Source of the DNA: Paludibacterium paludis
Lineage (GTDB): Bacteria; Pseudomonadota; Gammaproteobacteria; Burkholderiales; Chromobacteriaceae
Reading direction: 5' to 3'
Length of the DNA stretch: 64,000 nucleotides
NCBI RefSeq assembly: GCF_018802605.1
Contig: NZ_CP069161.1
Location: 2,852,001-2,916,000, forward strand
Position numbers and translations under genes: made by a program. Of the stretch, positions 35,494 through 46,315 are shown in pieces. Under the pieces are notes generated by a model. It was not told the DNA's origin. It made no database searches and was given only the letters and a program-made list of their open reading frames with translations. Within the stretch, counting starts at the first letter, position 1, and every line of letters starts with the position of its first letter.

Positions 35494-36846
35494 TCAGATT
35501 TTCTGGGCACCAAAACCCATGGCGTCGGTGTTGGCCATCATCATTTGCACGATGACCTGCAGCATCTTGTCCGCCATTTGCTGAGCCTGACGTCGGGCAT
35601 CGGCGGCATCGTTGGAGACCGAGCCTTCCACTTTCGAGCCGGCGTCGTCCAGTTTCGCCTGCGCGTTGTCCGAGGAAGCCTGCATGTTGCCGGCCGCGTT
35701 CACCGAATCGCCGATGGGGCGGCCGATATCGCCGATGGTGCGGCCGATCGTCACATGGCGGTCGGCGACAACCGATTGCTGTTTATGGGTAAGCCCCTTC
35801 AGCTCGGCCTCATGCTTCAAATCTTCCTGGCTCTTCTCGATAGCACCGGAGTGGTCCTTCGCCAAGTGCTCATTGCCGGCCTTGAGCTTTGCGTCGTCCT
35901 TGTTCGCGGCGTCCGGCTGGTTTGCGCTATCGGCACCGCTATCGCCAGCATTCCCCGCATCGCCATCGTTCACATCGCCGTCGGCGGTGCGCACGCGCTC
36001 GTTGGCGCCGCGCATCGCGGCATCCTCGCCGGCGGCGAGCGTATCCGGCCGCGCGCCGGATTCGGAAACCGGTTCGTTCCGGTTGTCCAGTTCCTCGCCC
36101 GAACCTTGCTGGCGATTGAGCTTCAGGCTCTGCAGTTCCTCGCCGCGCTCTTCGATGTTCTTGCCCGAGGCGAATTCCGGCGCGGTCTTGCGCAAGGAAC
36201 TTTCGATGCCGATCCGCCCGGCTTCGTTGTTCTTCAGCGAATCCGCCGAAATGCTATGCCCCTTGAGCGTCATGGCCGAACCGCCGAGGGTCGCGCCCAT
36301 GTTCAGGACACCGCCGCTGACGGCGCCGGCGAAGGTGGCCTGGCCGGCCTTGATCGTCTCGCTGGCCTCCTGTTCGCTGGCCGCAAAAGCCATCGTGCCG
36401 AAAGCGCCTTGCAGTTGCGAGTTGGCCTGGTTCTGAGTCAGCGCGATGTCCATCAGTTTGACCATCAGCGCCGAGAGCACGGAATTGCTGTTGACCAGGC
36501 TGGAGACAAGATCGCCGCCTCCGGTTTGCGTCTGCCCCTCCGACGCTTCCTGACCCGCTTGGAGAATCAGGGACGACAGCATGTTATGAGCTTCCGGCGT
36601 GTTCAGCATGCGCACGGCATCGACCCGGTCCTGGTGGTTCATCCGCACCGAGGGGGAACGCAGCAGAAAGTTTTTCATTTGCGACACCACCTGCTGCCCG
36701 TTCGACAGGGCGTCGGCGATGCGCTTCTGATCTTTGGTGTTGTGCGCGTTAAGCGCCATCGGCTGATTATCGAGGCTGGATGCGTCAAGCGAGTTGGCCT
36801 TGCTGTAGCCGGCCGTCATCACCGGCCCTTGAGTGATTCGTGTCAT
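35494..36846 (-). CDS. sipC: Type III translocator SipC
   Basis: 450 residues (Salmonella 409). The order SipB-SipC-SipD and the Ala/Ser/Asn-rich helical composition support SipC. A moderately hydrophobic stretch (ATFAGAVSGGVLNMGATLGG, about 170-190) is the likely membrane segment. The C-terminus ends with helices of the SipC type (ADARRQAQQMADKMLQVIVQ). With SipB it forms the pore in the host membrane, and in Salmonella its C-terminus nucleates actin. SicA, encoded just upstream of sipB, is the expected chaperone. Confidence 0.85.
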   Translation of the reverse strand: MTRITQGPVMTAGYSKANSLDASSLDNQPMALNAHNTKDQKRIADALSNGQQVVSQMKNFLLRSPSVRMNHQDRVDAVRMLNTPEAHNMLSSLILQAGQEASEGQTQTGGGDLVSSLVNSNSVLSALMVKLMDIALTQNQANSQLQGAFGTMAFAASEQEASETIKAGQATFAGAVSGGVLNMGATLGGSAMTLKGHSISADSLKNNEAGRIGIESSLRKTAPEFASGKNIEERGEELQSLKLNRQQGSGEELDNRNEPVSESGARPDTLAAGEDAAMRGANERVRTADGDVNDGDAGNAGDSGADSANQPDAANKDDAKLKAGNEHLAKDHSGAIEKSQEDLKHEAELKGLTHKQQSVVADRHVTIGRTIGDIGRPIGDSVNAAGNMQASSDNAQAKLDDAGSKVEGSVSNDAADARRQAQQMADKMLQVIVQMMMANTDAMGFGAQKI

Positions 36847-36868
36847 GATCTTGCTCCTGTCTTGTTGA

Positions 36869-38776
36869 TCAGATCGCCGCTTTCTGGGCGATCGCGATAC
36901 CGGTTTGATTGATGTTGGCGATGACGCTGGACATTTCCTTGAGGAAATCCTCCATCACGCCGGACTGCTGCTGCCACGTGTCGAGCATGTGGCTGAACAG
37001 GTCGTTGAGGACTTCGCCGGCCCGCTCGTAAAGCTTGAGGTTGGCCAACGCGTCATTGGCTTTCTTGCCGGCATCGGCCGAGCCGATCTCCAGCCCGCTT
37101 TGCGTGACCTGGGAAGCGGCGTTCAGGCCGGTGTGCATCATCTGCGCACGCTTGGCCATCCGCTGGGCGCTGACCTCGTCACCGGCGCCAAGGAAACTGC
37201 GCACCCGGCCAAAGCCCTTGGACACCATCGCGCCGGCGTCCTCCGCGACATCCTTGAGAACCTGCGGAATCAGCTTGCCGATGGTTTTTTCCAGGGTTTT
37301 GGTCATCACGCCGGCCATCTTCGAAGCCGCGCCCTTGGCGACGAACGCCGCGCCGACCATGGCGGCGACCACGGCAAGCGCCGCCACGACGCCGCCGATG
37401 ATGGAGCCGGCCAGCTCGGCCTTGTCCTTTGGCACGCCCACGGCTTCCAGCGCCTTGGTCACCAGGCTGCTGATCGCCGAGGCGAGTTTTTGCATCAGTT
37501 TGGTCAGCGGCTCCATGGCCTTCTCGATGAACGACGTGCCGGTCACTTTCTTGCAGATCTTGTCCGCGACGGTCAGCGCGAGGCCGACGGCGAACAAGGC
37601 CAGGCTCGCCCCCCCGGAAAACACCGCGGCCACCGCGCCGATCACGCACAGCAGCGCGCCGAGAATCTTGCCGACACACCCCATCGCCTTGTTCAGATGC
37701 TCTTGCTTGGCCACCTTGGCTTCGTAATCGCTGGATTGCTTCTCCAGATCCTTCTCTCGGGCGATATTCGACTGCTGCTGGATATCGGCCTGGGTCTTGA
37801 GGTTTTCGTCGTTGCTGTCACCGATCAGCGCGGACAAACGAGCCATCAGCCCTACGAGTTCGCTCTGCGCATCGCGATGCGCATCCAGATTGCCCTGAAG
37901 CGAGGAGTCGGACTGACGGTTCATTCCGCCGACATCCAGCAGATTCAGGACCGCGCTGGCTTTGGCGCTGGCCTCGTCCGCCGCTTTGGATGCCAGAGAA
38001 ACAGCATCGGTCGCGTCCTTGTACTTGGACGACAGTGTCGCGACCTTGGCATCGGCGGCATCGGCCTTGGCCTTCGCGTCCTGATAGCCCTTGTCCTTGG
38101 GAGAGAGCGCGTCCAGAGCGGCGTGCGCCTTGGTGGCCGATTGGCTCGCCTGGTCCAGCGCATTCTTGGTCTGCTGCGCGGCATCCAGGTCCTGCTGCAA
38201 TTGGGCCGACGCCGCATTCATCGCGGCGACTTGCGCCGCGTATTCGAGCGAAGCGGCCGCGGACGCGGCGACTTGCGCCGACATCATGTCCTGGAAAATA
38301 CCGATGTTGGTCTGCAGGGTTTGCACCGATGTCGCACCCACCAGTTTCGCAAGATAGGCCAACAGCTCCGTCAGGGAGCTGGCGGCATCGCGATGCGCGG
38401 TTTGCGAGGCGGAAGCCTGCGTGCCGGCGCTGGCGGAGGTGGCCGGACCGGTATCGCCCATGGCGGCGAACGACACCTCGCGTCCCGCCGTTTCGCCGGC
38501 ATGATTGTCCCGGGTGGAGGCCGGGGTCTCGCGCGCCTCGTCCCTGGGCACGACGAAACCCTTGACCGGGGAGCGCAATTGCGGCGCGTTGGCGCGGCGC
38601 TTTCCCGTTACCGGATCGTTCGCGCCTTCGGCGGCGAACGTCGCCAGCAGGTGTTGAACGGCGTGATCGGCCTCGCCGACCAGGGAGCCCGCCTGGGAGC
38701 GGGTCAGACGCACCGCCTCCTTGGCGAGACTCGACGGTACGGCGGCCCGGTTGATGTTGAAGTTAATAGCGGTCAT
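36869..38776 (-). CDS. sipB: Type III translocator SipB
   Basis: 635 residues, near Salmonella SipB (593). It has a long Ala-rich coiled coil (about 185-320), then two hydrophobic hairpin segments (about 373-405, GALLCVIGAVAAVFSGGASL; and about 457-480, IIGGVVAALAVVAAMVGAAF), the layout of IpaB/SipB pore formers. The N-terminal third is polar and would bind SicA. It starts 14 bp after sicA, in the same transcript. Confidence 0.93.
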   Translation of the reverse strand: MTAINFNINRAAVPSSLAKEAVRLTRSQAGSLVGEADHAVQHLLATFAAEGANDPVTGKRRANAPQLRSPVKGFVVPRDEARETPASTRDNHAGETAGREVSFAAMGDTGPATSASAGTQASASQTAHRDAASSLTELLAYLAKLVGATSVQTLQTNIGIFQDMMSAQVAASAAASLEYAAQVAAMNAASAQLQQDLDAAQQTKNALDQASQSATKAHAALDALSPKDKGYQDAKAKADAADAKVATLSSKYKDATDAVSLASKAADEASAKASAVLNLLDVGGMNRQSDSSLQGNLDAHRDAQSELVGLMARLSALIGDSNDENLKTQADIQQQSNIAREKDLEKQSSDYEAKVAKQEHLNKAMGCVGKILGALLCVIGAVAAVFSGGASLALFAVGLALTVADKICKKVTGTSFIEKAMEPLTKLMQKLASAISSLVTKALEAVGVPKDKAELAGSIIGGVVAALAVVAAMVGAAFVAKGAASKMAGVMTKTLEKTIGKLIPQVLKDVAEDAGAMVSKGFGRVRSFLGAGDEVSAQRMAKRAQMMHTGLNAASQVTQSGLEIGSADAGKKANDALANLKLYERAGEVLNDLFSHMLDTWQQQSGVMEDFLKEMSSVIANINQTGIAIAQKAAI

Positions 38777-38790
38777 GATAGGTTCCTTGC

Positions 38791-39467
<677 letters not shown>

Positions 39468-40598
39468 TCAGTGCGAAGCAGGCGGCGACGTATCCGCTTC
39501 ATTGCCGGGCGGATCGGTGTCGACCTGTTCGTCCGGTTCGATGTCCGGCGGGGCGACAGGCGGCCATTGCCCGGCCATTTCCACTTGTTGCAGCCAGACG
39601 AGAATCCGGGCGATTTCCTCCACGGTTTCAAGACTGACGAAGCTGTAGCGGTGGTGGGTCCGGAAAATCTTCCGGGCGAGCGGAATATCCTTCACCACGG
39701 GAATACCGATTTTTTCAGCGTAGCGTCGCGCCGCCAGGGCTTTCTGGTTATTGGCCATGAAGGAAATGAACGGAACGGGAATGATTTCCGGGTTACAGAA
39801 AATACCGATGGCGATATGGGTCGGATTGGTCAACAGGAACTGGGAATTCTTGATATCCGATTTATCCTGTGCGGAAAGCAGTTCCATGTGAATTTCGCGG
39901 CGGCGCGATTTGACTTCCGGATTGCCTTCCTGCTCTTTGTATTCCTGTTTAATCTCCTGTTTGTCCATCATCATGTCTTTCATGAACAACAGGTATTCGG
40001 TCAGCAAATCCATAATCAGGATAATCACCAGGGCCGCCAGTATGGCGAACACCAGCGAACGCAGCAGACTGCCGGCCAAAGCGCCCAGATTGACGAGATC
40101 GCCGTTCATTCCGGAGAACAGCGCGCGTTTTTCGTTGAGCCAGAACACCCAGCCGCCCGCCAGGCTCAAGGTCAGCGTCAGCATCGCTTTGACGAGTTCC
40201 TTGACGGTACGCATGGAAAATATCTTCTTGAATCCCGATACCGGGTTGATGGCCGACCAGTTGAGCTTCAGCGATTCGGTCGCCAGCCTGAACCGCGTGA
40301 ACAGCAAGGACGGCAGCGCCGAGGCCACGACGCACAAGCCGATGAACGGCACGGCGATCTTCAGCGTGGTCAGGGTCACCGACAGGGCATAGGCTTCCAG
40401 ACCGAGCGCAGCGGGTCCCTTGACGGCTTCGACGATCAGGTCGGTCACCGATTTCAGGGAAAACAGCGATGACAGGTACAAGGTGCCCGCCAACAGCAGG
40501 ATTGCCGTCAGCACATCCTTGCTGCGGAACACCTGCCCTTTGCGCGCGGCATCCTGCAGGCGCTTGGGCGTGGGCTTTTCGGTTTTGTTTTCGGACAT
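39468..40598 (-). CDS. spaS: Type III export switch protein (SctU, SpaS)
   Basis: 376 residues. Four membrane segments in the first 210 residues, then a cytoplasmic domain with the autocleavage site N258-P-T-H (LLTNPTHIAIGI), the same residue number as in Salmonella SpaS. Cleavage between Asn and Pro allows the switch from rod/needle to translocator secretion. It follows spaR by 12 bp and is the last spa gene. Confidence 0.96.
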   Translation of the reverse strand: MSENKTEKPTPKRLQDAARKGQVFRSKDVLTAILLLAGTLYLSSLFSLKSVTDLIVEAVKGPAALGLEAYALSVTLTTLKIAVPFIGLCVVASALPSLLFTRFRLATESLKLNWSAINPVSGFKKIFSMRTVKELVKAMLTLTLSLAGGWVFWLNEKRALFSGMNGDLVNLGALAGSLLRSLVFAILAALVIILIMDLLTEYLLFMKDMMMDKQEIKQEYKEQEGNPEVKSRRREIHMELLSAQDKSDIKNSQFLLTNPTHIAIGIFCNPEIIPVPFISFMANNQKALAARRYAEKIGIPVVKDIPLARKIFRTHHRYSFVSLETVEEIARILVWLQQVEMAGQWPPVAPPDIEPDEQVDTDPPGNEADTSPPASH

Positions 40599-40610
40599 GT
40601 CCCCTCCCCC

Positions 40611-41381
40611 TCAGTGGGCCACCCAGTGCGCGAACGACAGCGCATGGCTCAGTTTCGCCACTTCCGGCGTGTAAGAACCGCCAAAGCAGATCAGCATCAC
40701 GATCAGCGCCAGCGCGCTTTTGACTGTCATCGCCACGCTGAACGCATTAAGCTGCGGCGCGAAACGGGACAGCACCCCCAGCAGGACCTCGCTGGCCAGC
40801 ATGGTGAGATAGACCGGGGACGCCAACAGCAGGCAGCGGGTCATCAACTGCCCGATCAGCGGGAACGCCTCAGTCAGATCCAGCCGCAAGGGACCGGTGA
40901 TCGGCGCCATCGCATAGCTTTGCGCCAGCGTGTCGAGCAGCAAATGCATGCCTCCCCCCGCCAAAAAGGCCGTCGCGGCGAACAGATTGAAAAAATTGGC
41001 GAGCTCCGACGTTTCGACACCATTGGCCGGATCCATGGTGCTGCTGATGGTCGCGCCGCGCTGGTTGTCGATCAGGCTGCCCACCGCGTGGAATACCCAG
41101 AACGGCATGGACAGCACCACGCCCGCCACCAGCCCGGTCAAAGCCTCGTGAGCCAGCAGCACGGCATAGGTCACCATGTCGAAAGGCGGCAGCACACACC
41201 GCGCCAGCGGGGAGAGTCCGAGCACCGTCAGGAAAATCGCGCACTGGCGCACCATGCCGGTCAGCACGCCGCTATTGAGGAACGGCATCAGGTAGAACAC
41301 CGGGGCCACCCGGGCATAACCGATCGCCGCAAGCCACATCAGCGGATAGAAGGATTCGAGGGAAACGCTGTGCATCGCCAC
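40611..41381 (-). CDS. spaR: Type III export apparatus protein (SctT, SpaR)
   Basis: 256 residues, almost entirely hydrophobic segments: MWLAAIGYARVAPVFYLMPF, LPPFDMVTYAVLLAHEAL, MTVKSALALIVMLICFGG. SctT/FliR-family component of the export gate, assembled with SpaP and SpaQ. The start is 4 bp downstream of spaQ. Confidence 0.93.
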   Translation of the reverse strand: MAMHSVSLESFYPLMWLAAIGYARVAPVFYLMPFLNSGVLTGMVRQCAIFLTVLGLSPLARCVLPPFDMVTYAVLLAHEALTGLVAGVVLSMPFWVFHAVGSLIDNQRGATISSTMDPANGVETSELANFFNLFAATAFLAGGGMHLLLDTLAQSYAMAPITGPLRLDLTEAFPLIGQLMTRCLLLASPVYLTMLASEVLLGVLSRFAPQLNAFSVAMTVKSALALIVMLICFGGSYTPEVAKLSHALSFAHWVAH

Positions 41382-41385
41382 GCGC

Positions 41386-41643
41386 TCAGTGAGCCAGAGC
41401 CAGGCGGAACGCTTCCTGGCCGAAATTCATCAGGGTCTGGCCGATCCAGCCTGAGAGCAGGAACAGGCACAGGCTCACCGCCAGAAGCTTGACGCCGAAC
41501 GGCAACGTCTGCTCCTGCAACTGCGTCACCGTCTGGAACAGGCCAACGAGCAGACCGACCACGGTGGCGACGATAATCGGCCAGGCCGACAACACCAGCA
41601 CCAGATGCAGGGTTTTCGAGCCGGCGTAAACAAGGTTTTCCAT
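41386..41643 (-). CDS. spaQ: Type III export apparatus protein (SctS, SpaQ)
   Basis: 85 residues with two membrane helices (LVLSAWPIIVATVVGLLVGL; LLAVSLCLFLLSGWIGQTL) around the motif LFQTVTQLQEQTLPFGVK. It is the small FliQ-like component of the export gate. Length equals the family norm (86). Confidence 0.96.
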   Translation of the reverse strand: MENLVYAGSKTLHLVLVLSAWPIIVATVVGLLVGLFQTVTQLQEQTLPFGVKLLAVSLCLFLLSGWIGQTLMNFGQEAFRLALAH

Positions 41644-41652
41644 GATGGGTCC

Positions 41653-42318
41653 TCAGTGGTGAATCGACAGGTATTGCTGAACGAGCCCGCGCGACAGCAG
41701 ACCCCAGCCATCCATCGCGACGAACAGCACCAGCTTGACGGGCACGGAAATGGTCACCGGACTCATCATCATCATGCCCAGCGAGAGCAGGATGCTGGAG
41801 ATCACCAGGTCGACCACCACAAACGGCAGATAGATATAAAAACCGATGGTGAACGCGCTCTTGATTTCGGAGAGGGCGTAGGCCGGCAGCAGGGTCATGA
41901 TGGACGGGCGGACATCGCCATCGTCGGCATTGGCGGCCGCCGCGCCTTCGGGACGCTGGCCCGCGGCCTTCTCGAAGAAAGCGACCAGATCCGGATCGGA
42001 GTATTTCTGCAGATAGCTGCGGTATCCGTCGGTGCCCTGATCGATGAAATTGACGATCGATTGCGCGCTATCGAGCGAGACATTCTGTTGCTGGTAGGTG
42101 TTGTACATCTCCTGCCCGATCGGCATCATGATGTAACAGGAAAGCATCAGCGCCACGGCATTGAGCACCATATTGCTCGGCACTTGCTGCAATCCGAGCG
42201 CGTTGCGCACGATATTGAAGACAATGGAGAACTTGATGTAGCAGGTACCGGACGCCACCAGGAACGGAAGCAAGGTGGCGAAGCTGATGATGGCGATCAG
42301 CGCGAAATCGTTATGCAT
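41653..42318 (-). CDS. spaP: Type III export apparatus protein (SctR, SpaP)
   Basis: 221 residues. ATG 42318 gives the family N-terminus (MHNDFALIAIISFATLLPF); an ATG 12 nt upstream is less likely. Conserved blocks are SGTCYIKFSIVFNIVRNALG, LPAYALSEIKSAFTIGFYIY and GMMMMSPVTISVPVKLVLF. Five SctR subunits form the core of the export gate. The start overlaps the spaO end. Confidence 0.97.
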   Translation of the reverse strand: MHNDFALIAIISFATLLPFLVASGTCYIKFSIVFNIVRNALGLQQVPSNMVLNAVALMLSCYIMMPIGQEMYNTYQQQNVSLDSAQSIVNFIDQGTDGYRSYLQKYSDPDLVAFFEKAAGQRPEGAAAANADDGDVRPSIMTLLPAYALSEIKSAFTIGFYIYLPFVVVDLVISSILLSLGMMMMSPVTISVPVKLVLFVAMDGWGLLSRGLVQQYLSIHH

Positions 42319-43204
42319 GGAGTGCTCCAACCGTCAGTTCGGTAATTTCGACGCCCAGACGCCCCTGGATTTCCACCAGTTCGCCGACTCCGATCCGGCA
42401 ACCGTTGGCCATCAGCTTCACCTGCCGCTCGGCGTCTTCCGGCAAGGTCAGGGCATCGCCCTGGCGCAGGTTCTGCAGCTCGGCCAGCGAACGGGTCTCC
42501 GAGTACAGCACGAATTCGAGCTTCACCGGAATCATGCCCACGGGGCTGTCCGGAGTCACCGCGACGGGCTCGCGCGCGGCGGCCGGATCCAGGTGGTCTT
42601 CCATTACGACTTCCTTTTCATTGAATGCATAGGTGAACAGCGGCTCGCCATTGGCCAGCATGGTTCTGCCAGGCGAACGGATCATCACGATATCGCCGGG
42701 GACGAGGCGCTTGATCGCACCGACCGGCATCTCGCCCGTTCCCACCAGAAAATCCAGCGTTACCGGCAAGTTGGCGGGTAAGGCGCCCGGCGCGGCGGGC
42801 AGGCACGACTCGGCCACCGACGTGATCAGCACACGGCCGACCGAGATGCCCACGGCATTACCACCGGAGAACACGGACAGCACGCGGAACGGCTGCGTCG
42901 GCAATCCCGCAACCTCGAGGCTGGCGGAACGGGGCAATCGCCGGGCCAGGTTTTCCAGGGTGCCATCGGACAGACCGCGCAGCGATACGCCGGCCAGAAC
43001 GGGCAAGGCCTCGGCCAGCCAGTCGCCCGCCGGGACGCATCCTTCCCAGGCCGCGCCCTCTTCGCCGCACGAAAACGACAGATAACGCTCGCCGGGATGA
43101 CAGCGCGACATGACGGCCTCAACGCCCAGCGCCGTCAGGCGCCGGCATGCGGCGTCAAGCGACAGCGATGCTGTGTCATGGCGGCGAAATACGGGACGGC
43201 TCAT
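42311..43204 (-). CDS. spaO: Type III sorting platform protein (SctQ, SpaO)
   Basis: 297 residues. The C-terminal SPOA-type domain contains LNLRQGDALTLPEDAERQVK-like residues (actual start LAELQNLRQGDALTL) and ends VEIQGRLGVEITELTVG. SpaO forms the pods of the cytoplasmic sorting platform with OrgA and OrgB. Many SctQ genes also make a short C-terminal product from an internal start; I did not find convincing evidence for or against that here. Confidence 0.88.
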   Translation of the reverse strand: MSRPVFRRHDTASLSLDAACRRLTALGVEAVMSRCHPGERYLSFSCGEEGAAWEGCVPAGDWLAEALPVLAGVSLRGLSDGTLENLARRLPRSASLEVAGLPTQPFRVLSVFSGGNAVGISVGRVLITSVAESCLPAAPGALPANLPVTLDFLVGTGEMPVGAIKRLVPGDIVMIRSPGRTMLANGEPLFTYAFNEKEVVMEDHLDPAAAREPVAVTPDSPVGMIPVKLEFVLYSETRSLAELQNLRQGDALTLPEDAERQVKLMANGCRIGVGELVEIQGRLGVEITELTVGALHA

Positions 43205-44172
43205 GCTTCTTCCTCATCGTGGCTGTCGTGTTGCCCGGCGGAATGCTGGTCTTGATCATGGCGGGCATGCCCGCCGGAATTTCCGTCGCCCAGTTGCCAT
43301 TCTCCGGCGACCGTGTGCGGCATCTGCGACGCCAGACGCTGGCCGACCATCGCATCCGAGGGTTCCAGCCGCCAGCGCGCGGCATCCGCATCGCCGCGGA
43401 TATCGCGGACCGTGACGAAACGGTTGCCCTCCCAGCTTTTAAAGGTGTAGGTCAGGCTGCCATCCGGTTGAACCGGACGGGGCGGCACAACGGGCGCCAC
43501 GAACGGGCGCGTCATCGGCGGCGCGGCCGGCCGGGTGTTGTCGGCCGGAGCGGGAGCCGCGGCGCGCATGGCGTGGGTCGGCAAGAATCCATTCACCGAA
43601 GCGGCGCCCTCGATGTCGCCGGCACGATGCCGGGAGTCGTCCCGGGCGCGCGACCGGTCGGTCAGGCGGCCATCCGTGCCCGGAACCTGCGGGGCACGGT
43701 TGCCGGAAGAAACGTCGCGCAATGGGCCGGCCACGATGCCGGCACGGGGCGGGACGCTTCCCCGCGGCGAGGCGTGCGGCGCCTCATGCGACGCCGCGGA
43801 GGCGACGCCCCGGTCCACCGGGAGCGCGCGGCCGGCACCCGGCGCGCGTTCCGGCGCGGGCCGTGCAGCGCCGGCCTTGGCGTAGCCCCGCGACACGAGG
43901 GCGCTGCCGGCATGCGCGGGCAACGGTGCCGGATGGGCCAAGACCAACCCCTCCAGATTCAGCGCTTCCTCATGGCGCACGGTTTTCTTTTCCGTATGGG
44001 CTTTGGCCGGGCCAGACTTGCCTCGCGCATCCCGGCCCTGCGGGGCGGGAGTGCCCCGCGAACGGGCCGCGCCCTGTTTGCCGAGCATTTCTTCCATGCG
44101 CGACGTCAGCGAGCGCGCCTCCTCGCCCTGCGCCGGCGTGCGGGTGGCGGGCATCGGGGTTATCGGTTCCAT
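43201..44172 (-). CDS. invJ: Type III needle-length regulator (SctP, InvJ/SpaN)
   Basis: 323 residues from ATG 44172; the frame runs further upstream through invI, but this start overlaps the invI end and excludes its coding region. The protein is rich in Pro, Ala and Arg with little predicted order, as in InvJ and other needle-length rulers, which diverge quickly. A more conserved C-terminal part holds GSLTYTFKSWEGNRFVTV. It ends in a His/Asp-rich tail (GGHARHDQDQHSAGQHDSH). It overlaps spaO by 4 nt. Confidence 0.8.
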   Translation of the reverse strand: MEPITPMPATRTPAQGEEARSLTSRMEEMLGKQGAARSRGTPAPQGRDARGKSGPAKAHTEKKTVRHEEALNLEGLVLAHPAPLPAHAGSALVSRGYAKAGAARPAPERAPGAGRALPVDRGVASAASHEAPHASPRGSVPPRAGIVAGPLRDVSSGNRAPQVPGTDGRLTDRSRARDDSRHRAGDIEGAASVNGFLPTHAMRAAAPAPADNTRPAAPPMTRPFVAPVVPPRPVQPDGSLTYTFKSWEGNRFVTVRDIRGDADAARWRLEPSDAMVGQRLASQMPHTVAGEWQLGDGNSGGHARHDQDQHSAGQHDSHDEEEA

Positions 44173-44615
44173 ACCGTCCTTTCCTGGGTTTCGGCTTCGT
44201 CGGCAAGATCGCGCTTCATGCGCGCCTCCCGCCGTTTGTCCGCCACCCAACGTTGAAATTTGTTTTGCTTGGCCGACCAGTAGCGCAAACGCGCCTGGCA
44301 CGTCTGCTGTTCCATGGCCAGCCTCGCCTCCTCGCCAAGGAGTGTGTCGGTTTCGAAAAACAATCCCGACAGTTGCGCGCGCAGCACGGCTTCATGCCGG
44401 CGCGCTTCGTAAATTCCGGCCCGGTCGAGCACCTGGTTATGCCGGTATTCAGCCAGCAGGAGCGCATTCACCGACGCGATCTGCCGCTCGATGTCGGCGC
44501 GGCGCGCCGTCAGGCGCAGCCGCTCGGCTTCGAGCCTGGCGATCTCGCCCTGCGACCGGCGGATATTGAGATCCGCCAGGCGCAACAGGCCGCCGGCCTT
44601 ACGCCAGGATTCCAC
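44160..44615 (-). CDS. invI: Type III stalk protein (SctO, InvI)
   Basis: 151 residues from GTG 44615, which overlaps the invC stop. Almost all coiled coil ([36 protein letters not shown]), as expected for the FliJ-like stalk that sits in the InvC ATPase ring and couples it to the export gate. Size matches Salmonella InvI (147). Confidence 0.88.
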   Translation of the reverse strand: MESWRKAGGLLRLADLNIRRSQGEIARLEAERLRLTARRADIERQIASVNALLLAEYRHNQVLDRAGIYEARRHEAVLRAQLSGLFFETDTLLGEEARLAMEQQTCQARLRYWSAKQNKFQRWVADKRREARMKRDLADEAETQERTVWNR

Positions 44616-45891
44616 TCAGATGCTCCAGGGCGGCGGAGACGGACACCGCTTCGTCGGTGCTCTGGCGCAGAAACGCCATCAGCGGTTCCTTGAGCGCCAT
44701 CGCCCGGTCGTTGTCATGGTTCTCACCCGGGCGATACTCCCCGAGCTCCACGGTCCATTGCATGTCGTCGAGCCTCGCCAGTACGCGGCGCGCCTCGTCG
44801 GCGGCTTCCCGGTGATCAGGCCCGATGATCTGGGTGGCCACGCGGCTCAAGCTCGCGAGCATGTCGATGGCAGGGAAGTGCCCCTGCCCCGCCAGCTTGC
44901 GGCTCAAGCGGATGTGGCCGTCCAGGATCGACTTGATCTCCTCGGCGACCGGATCGGGTTCGTCCTCGTTCTCGAGCAGCACGGTGTAAAACGCAGTGAT
45001 ACTGCCGTGCGCGGTATTGCCCGGGCGCTCGAGAAGGGCCGGCAGCGCATCGAACACGGAGGCGGGGTAACCGCGCCGGGCCGGCATTTCACCGGCGGCC
45101 AGCGCCACGTCGCGCAATGCGCGGGCGTACCGGGTCAGCGAATCGACGAACAACACGACCCGCCTTCCCTGATCGCGGAAGTATTCGGCCACCGCGGTCG
45201 CGACCAGCGCGGCATTGCAGCGATCCACAGAGGCGAAATCGGAGGTCGCGTAGACCAGCACGCAACGGTCGCGATGCGGCGACTGGCGCAGGGTTTCGAC
45301 GAACTCGGTCACCTCGCGGCCACGCTCGCCGATCAGGCCGATCACGTAGACATCCGCGTCGCTATGATCGATGAGCATGTTCATCAGGGTGGTCTTGCCG
45401 CAGCCGGCCGACGCGAAAATCCCGATGCGCTGGCCAACGCCGCAGGTCAGCAGCGAATCGATCGCCCGCACTCCGGTGGCCAGCACATCGCGGATACCCG
45501 CGCGCTCGGTGAACGGAGGCGGCAAGGCATCGGCCTCGCGCCGTTCACCGTCCTCTCCCGCGCGGGGTTCGGCAAAGCGCAGCACTTCGCGGCCGGACGG
45601 ATCCATCACGCTGCCCAGACGCGCATCGGACACCTCCACATCGAGACGCCGGCCGGTCGGAACCAGCACCATCTCGCGCGACAGACCGATGCGGCTGCCC
45701 ATCAGATTGAGCAGCGTGCCCGCTCCCTGAAACCCGACCACTTGCGCGCGGCCGACAACGCGCGGATCGCTCGCCGAGGCCTGGATTTCGCACAACTCGC
45801 CGATCGACACGCCCGGAAGCGGCGCCTCGATCAGCGGTCCGGCGAGCCTCGCCGGGTGTGCAAGCGGTTTGAGCAGCGTTGTCTGGTTCAT
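44599..45891 (-). CDS. invC: Type III secretion ATPase (SctN, InvC)
   Basis: 430 residues from ATG 45891 (4-nt overlap with invB); the frame stays open upstream through invB but is not coding there. F1-ATPase-like enzyme with Walker A SAGCGKTT at 161-168, Walker [20 protein letters not shown] and the family signature [18 protein letters not shown]. It strips chaperones and unfolds substrates at the export gate. Confidence 0.97.
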   Translation of the reverse strand: MNQTTLLKPLAHPARLAGPLIEAPLPGVSIGELCEIQASASDPRVVGRAQVVGFQGAGTLLNLMGSRIGLSREMVLVPTGRRLDVEVSDARLGSVMDPSGREVLRFAEPRAGEDGERREADALPPPFTERAGIRDVLATGVRAIDSLLTCGVGQRIGIFASAGCGKTTLMNMLIDHSDADVYVIGLIGERGREVTEFVETLRQSPHRDRCVLVYATSDFASVDRCNAALVATAVAEYFRDQGRRVVLFVDSLTRYARALRDVALAAGEMPARRGYPASVFDALPALLERPGNTAHGSITAFYTVLLENEDEPDPVAEEIKSILDGHIRLSRKLAGQGHFPAIDMLASLSRVATQIIGPDHREAADEARRVLARLDDMQWTVELGEYRPGENHDNDRAMALKEPLMAFLRQSTDEAVSVSAALEHLSGILA

Positions 45892-46301
45892 CGGTTGACG
45901 ATCTCGTCCATGGCTTCGATGCGCTCGAAGAAACCGTTGAGCACTTCGGAGAAGCGCTGGCTGTCGCTCAGCCACTCTTCTTTCACCAGCGCTTTGTATT
46001 CGAGGTATCCCTCGCCGACGGTGAGCACCGGATGGCCGGCGACCATGAAGGCGGACCCACTCATCAGGTGCTGCAAAATCGCGGCGGCGCGGTTGTCGAT
46101 GGCGGCCGGGTTGTACTCGGCGATGCGCGACCAGATCCAGATACCGTCCTCGTTCGCAGTAACGAACAGGCTCGGGATATCCTTGAAGTCCAGTGCGATG
46201 GTCGAGTGACCGTCCAGATCGCCGATCAGCGATTCCGAACAACCGGATTCCGTCAGGGCATCCCTGACCAGACGCGCGATATCGAGGTTATGGCTATACA
46301 T
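45888..46301 (-). CDS. invB: Type III effector chaperone InvB
   Basis: 137 residues, small and acidic, with the alpha/beta fold pattern of class I chaperones ([19 protein letters not shown]). In Salmonella InvB serves SipA, SopA and SopE. Its place between invA and invC is conserved. It probably handles the SipA-position effector and other effectors outside this window. Confidence 0.85.
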   Translation of the reverse strand: MYSHNLDIARLVRDALTESGCSESLIGDLDGHSTIALDFKDIPSLFVTANEDGIWIWSRIAEYNPAAIDNRAAAILQHLMSGSAFMVAGHPVLTVGEGYLEYKALVKEEWLSDSQRFSEVLNGFFERIEAMDEIVNR

Positions 46302-46315
46302 GGTGCTTTCCTTCT

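Noticed and set aside
44616..46242. Longer InvC start at 46242
   Set aside because: The extension runs antiphase through invB; ATG 45891 overlaps the invB stop and begins the SctN N-terminus.
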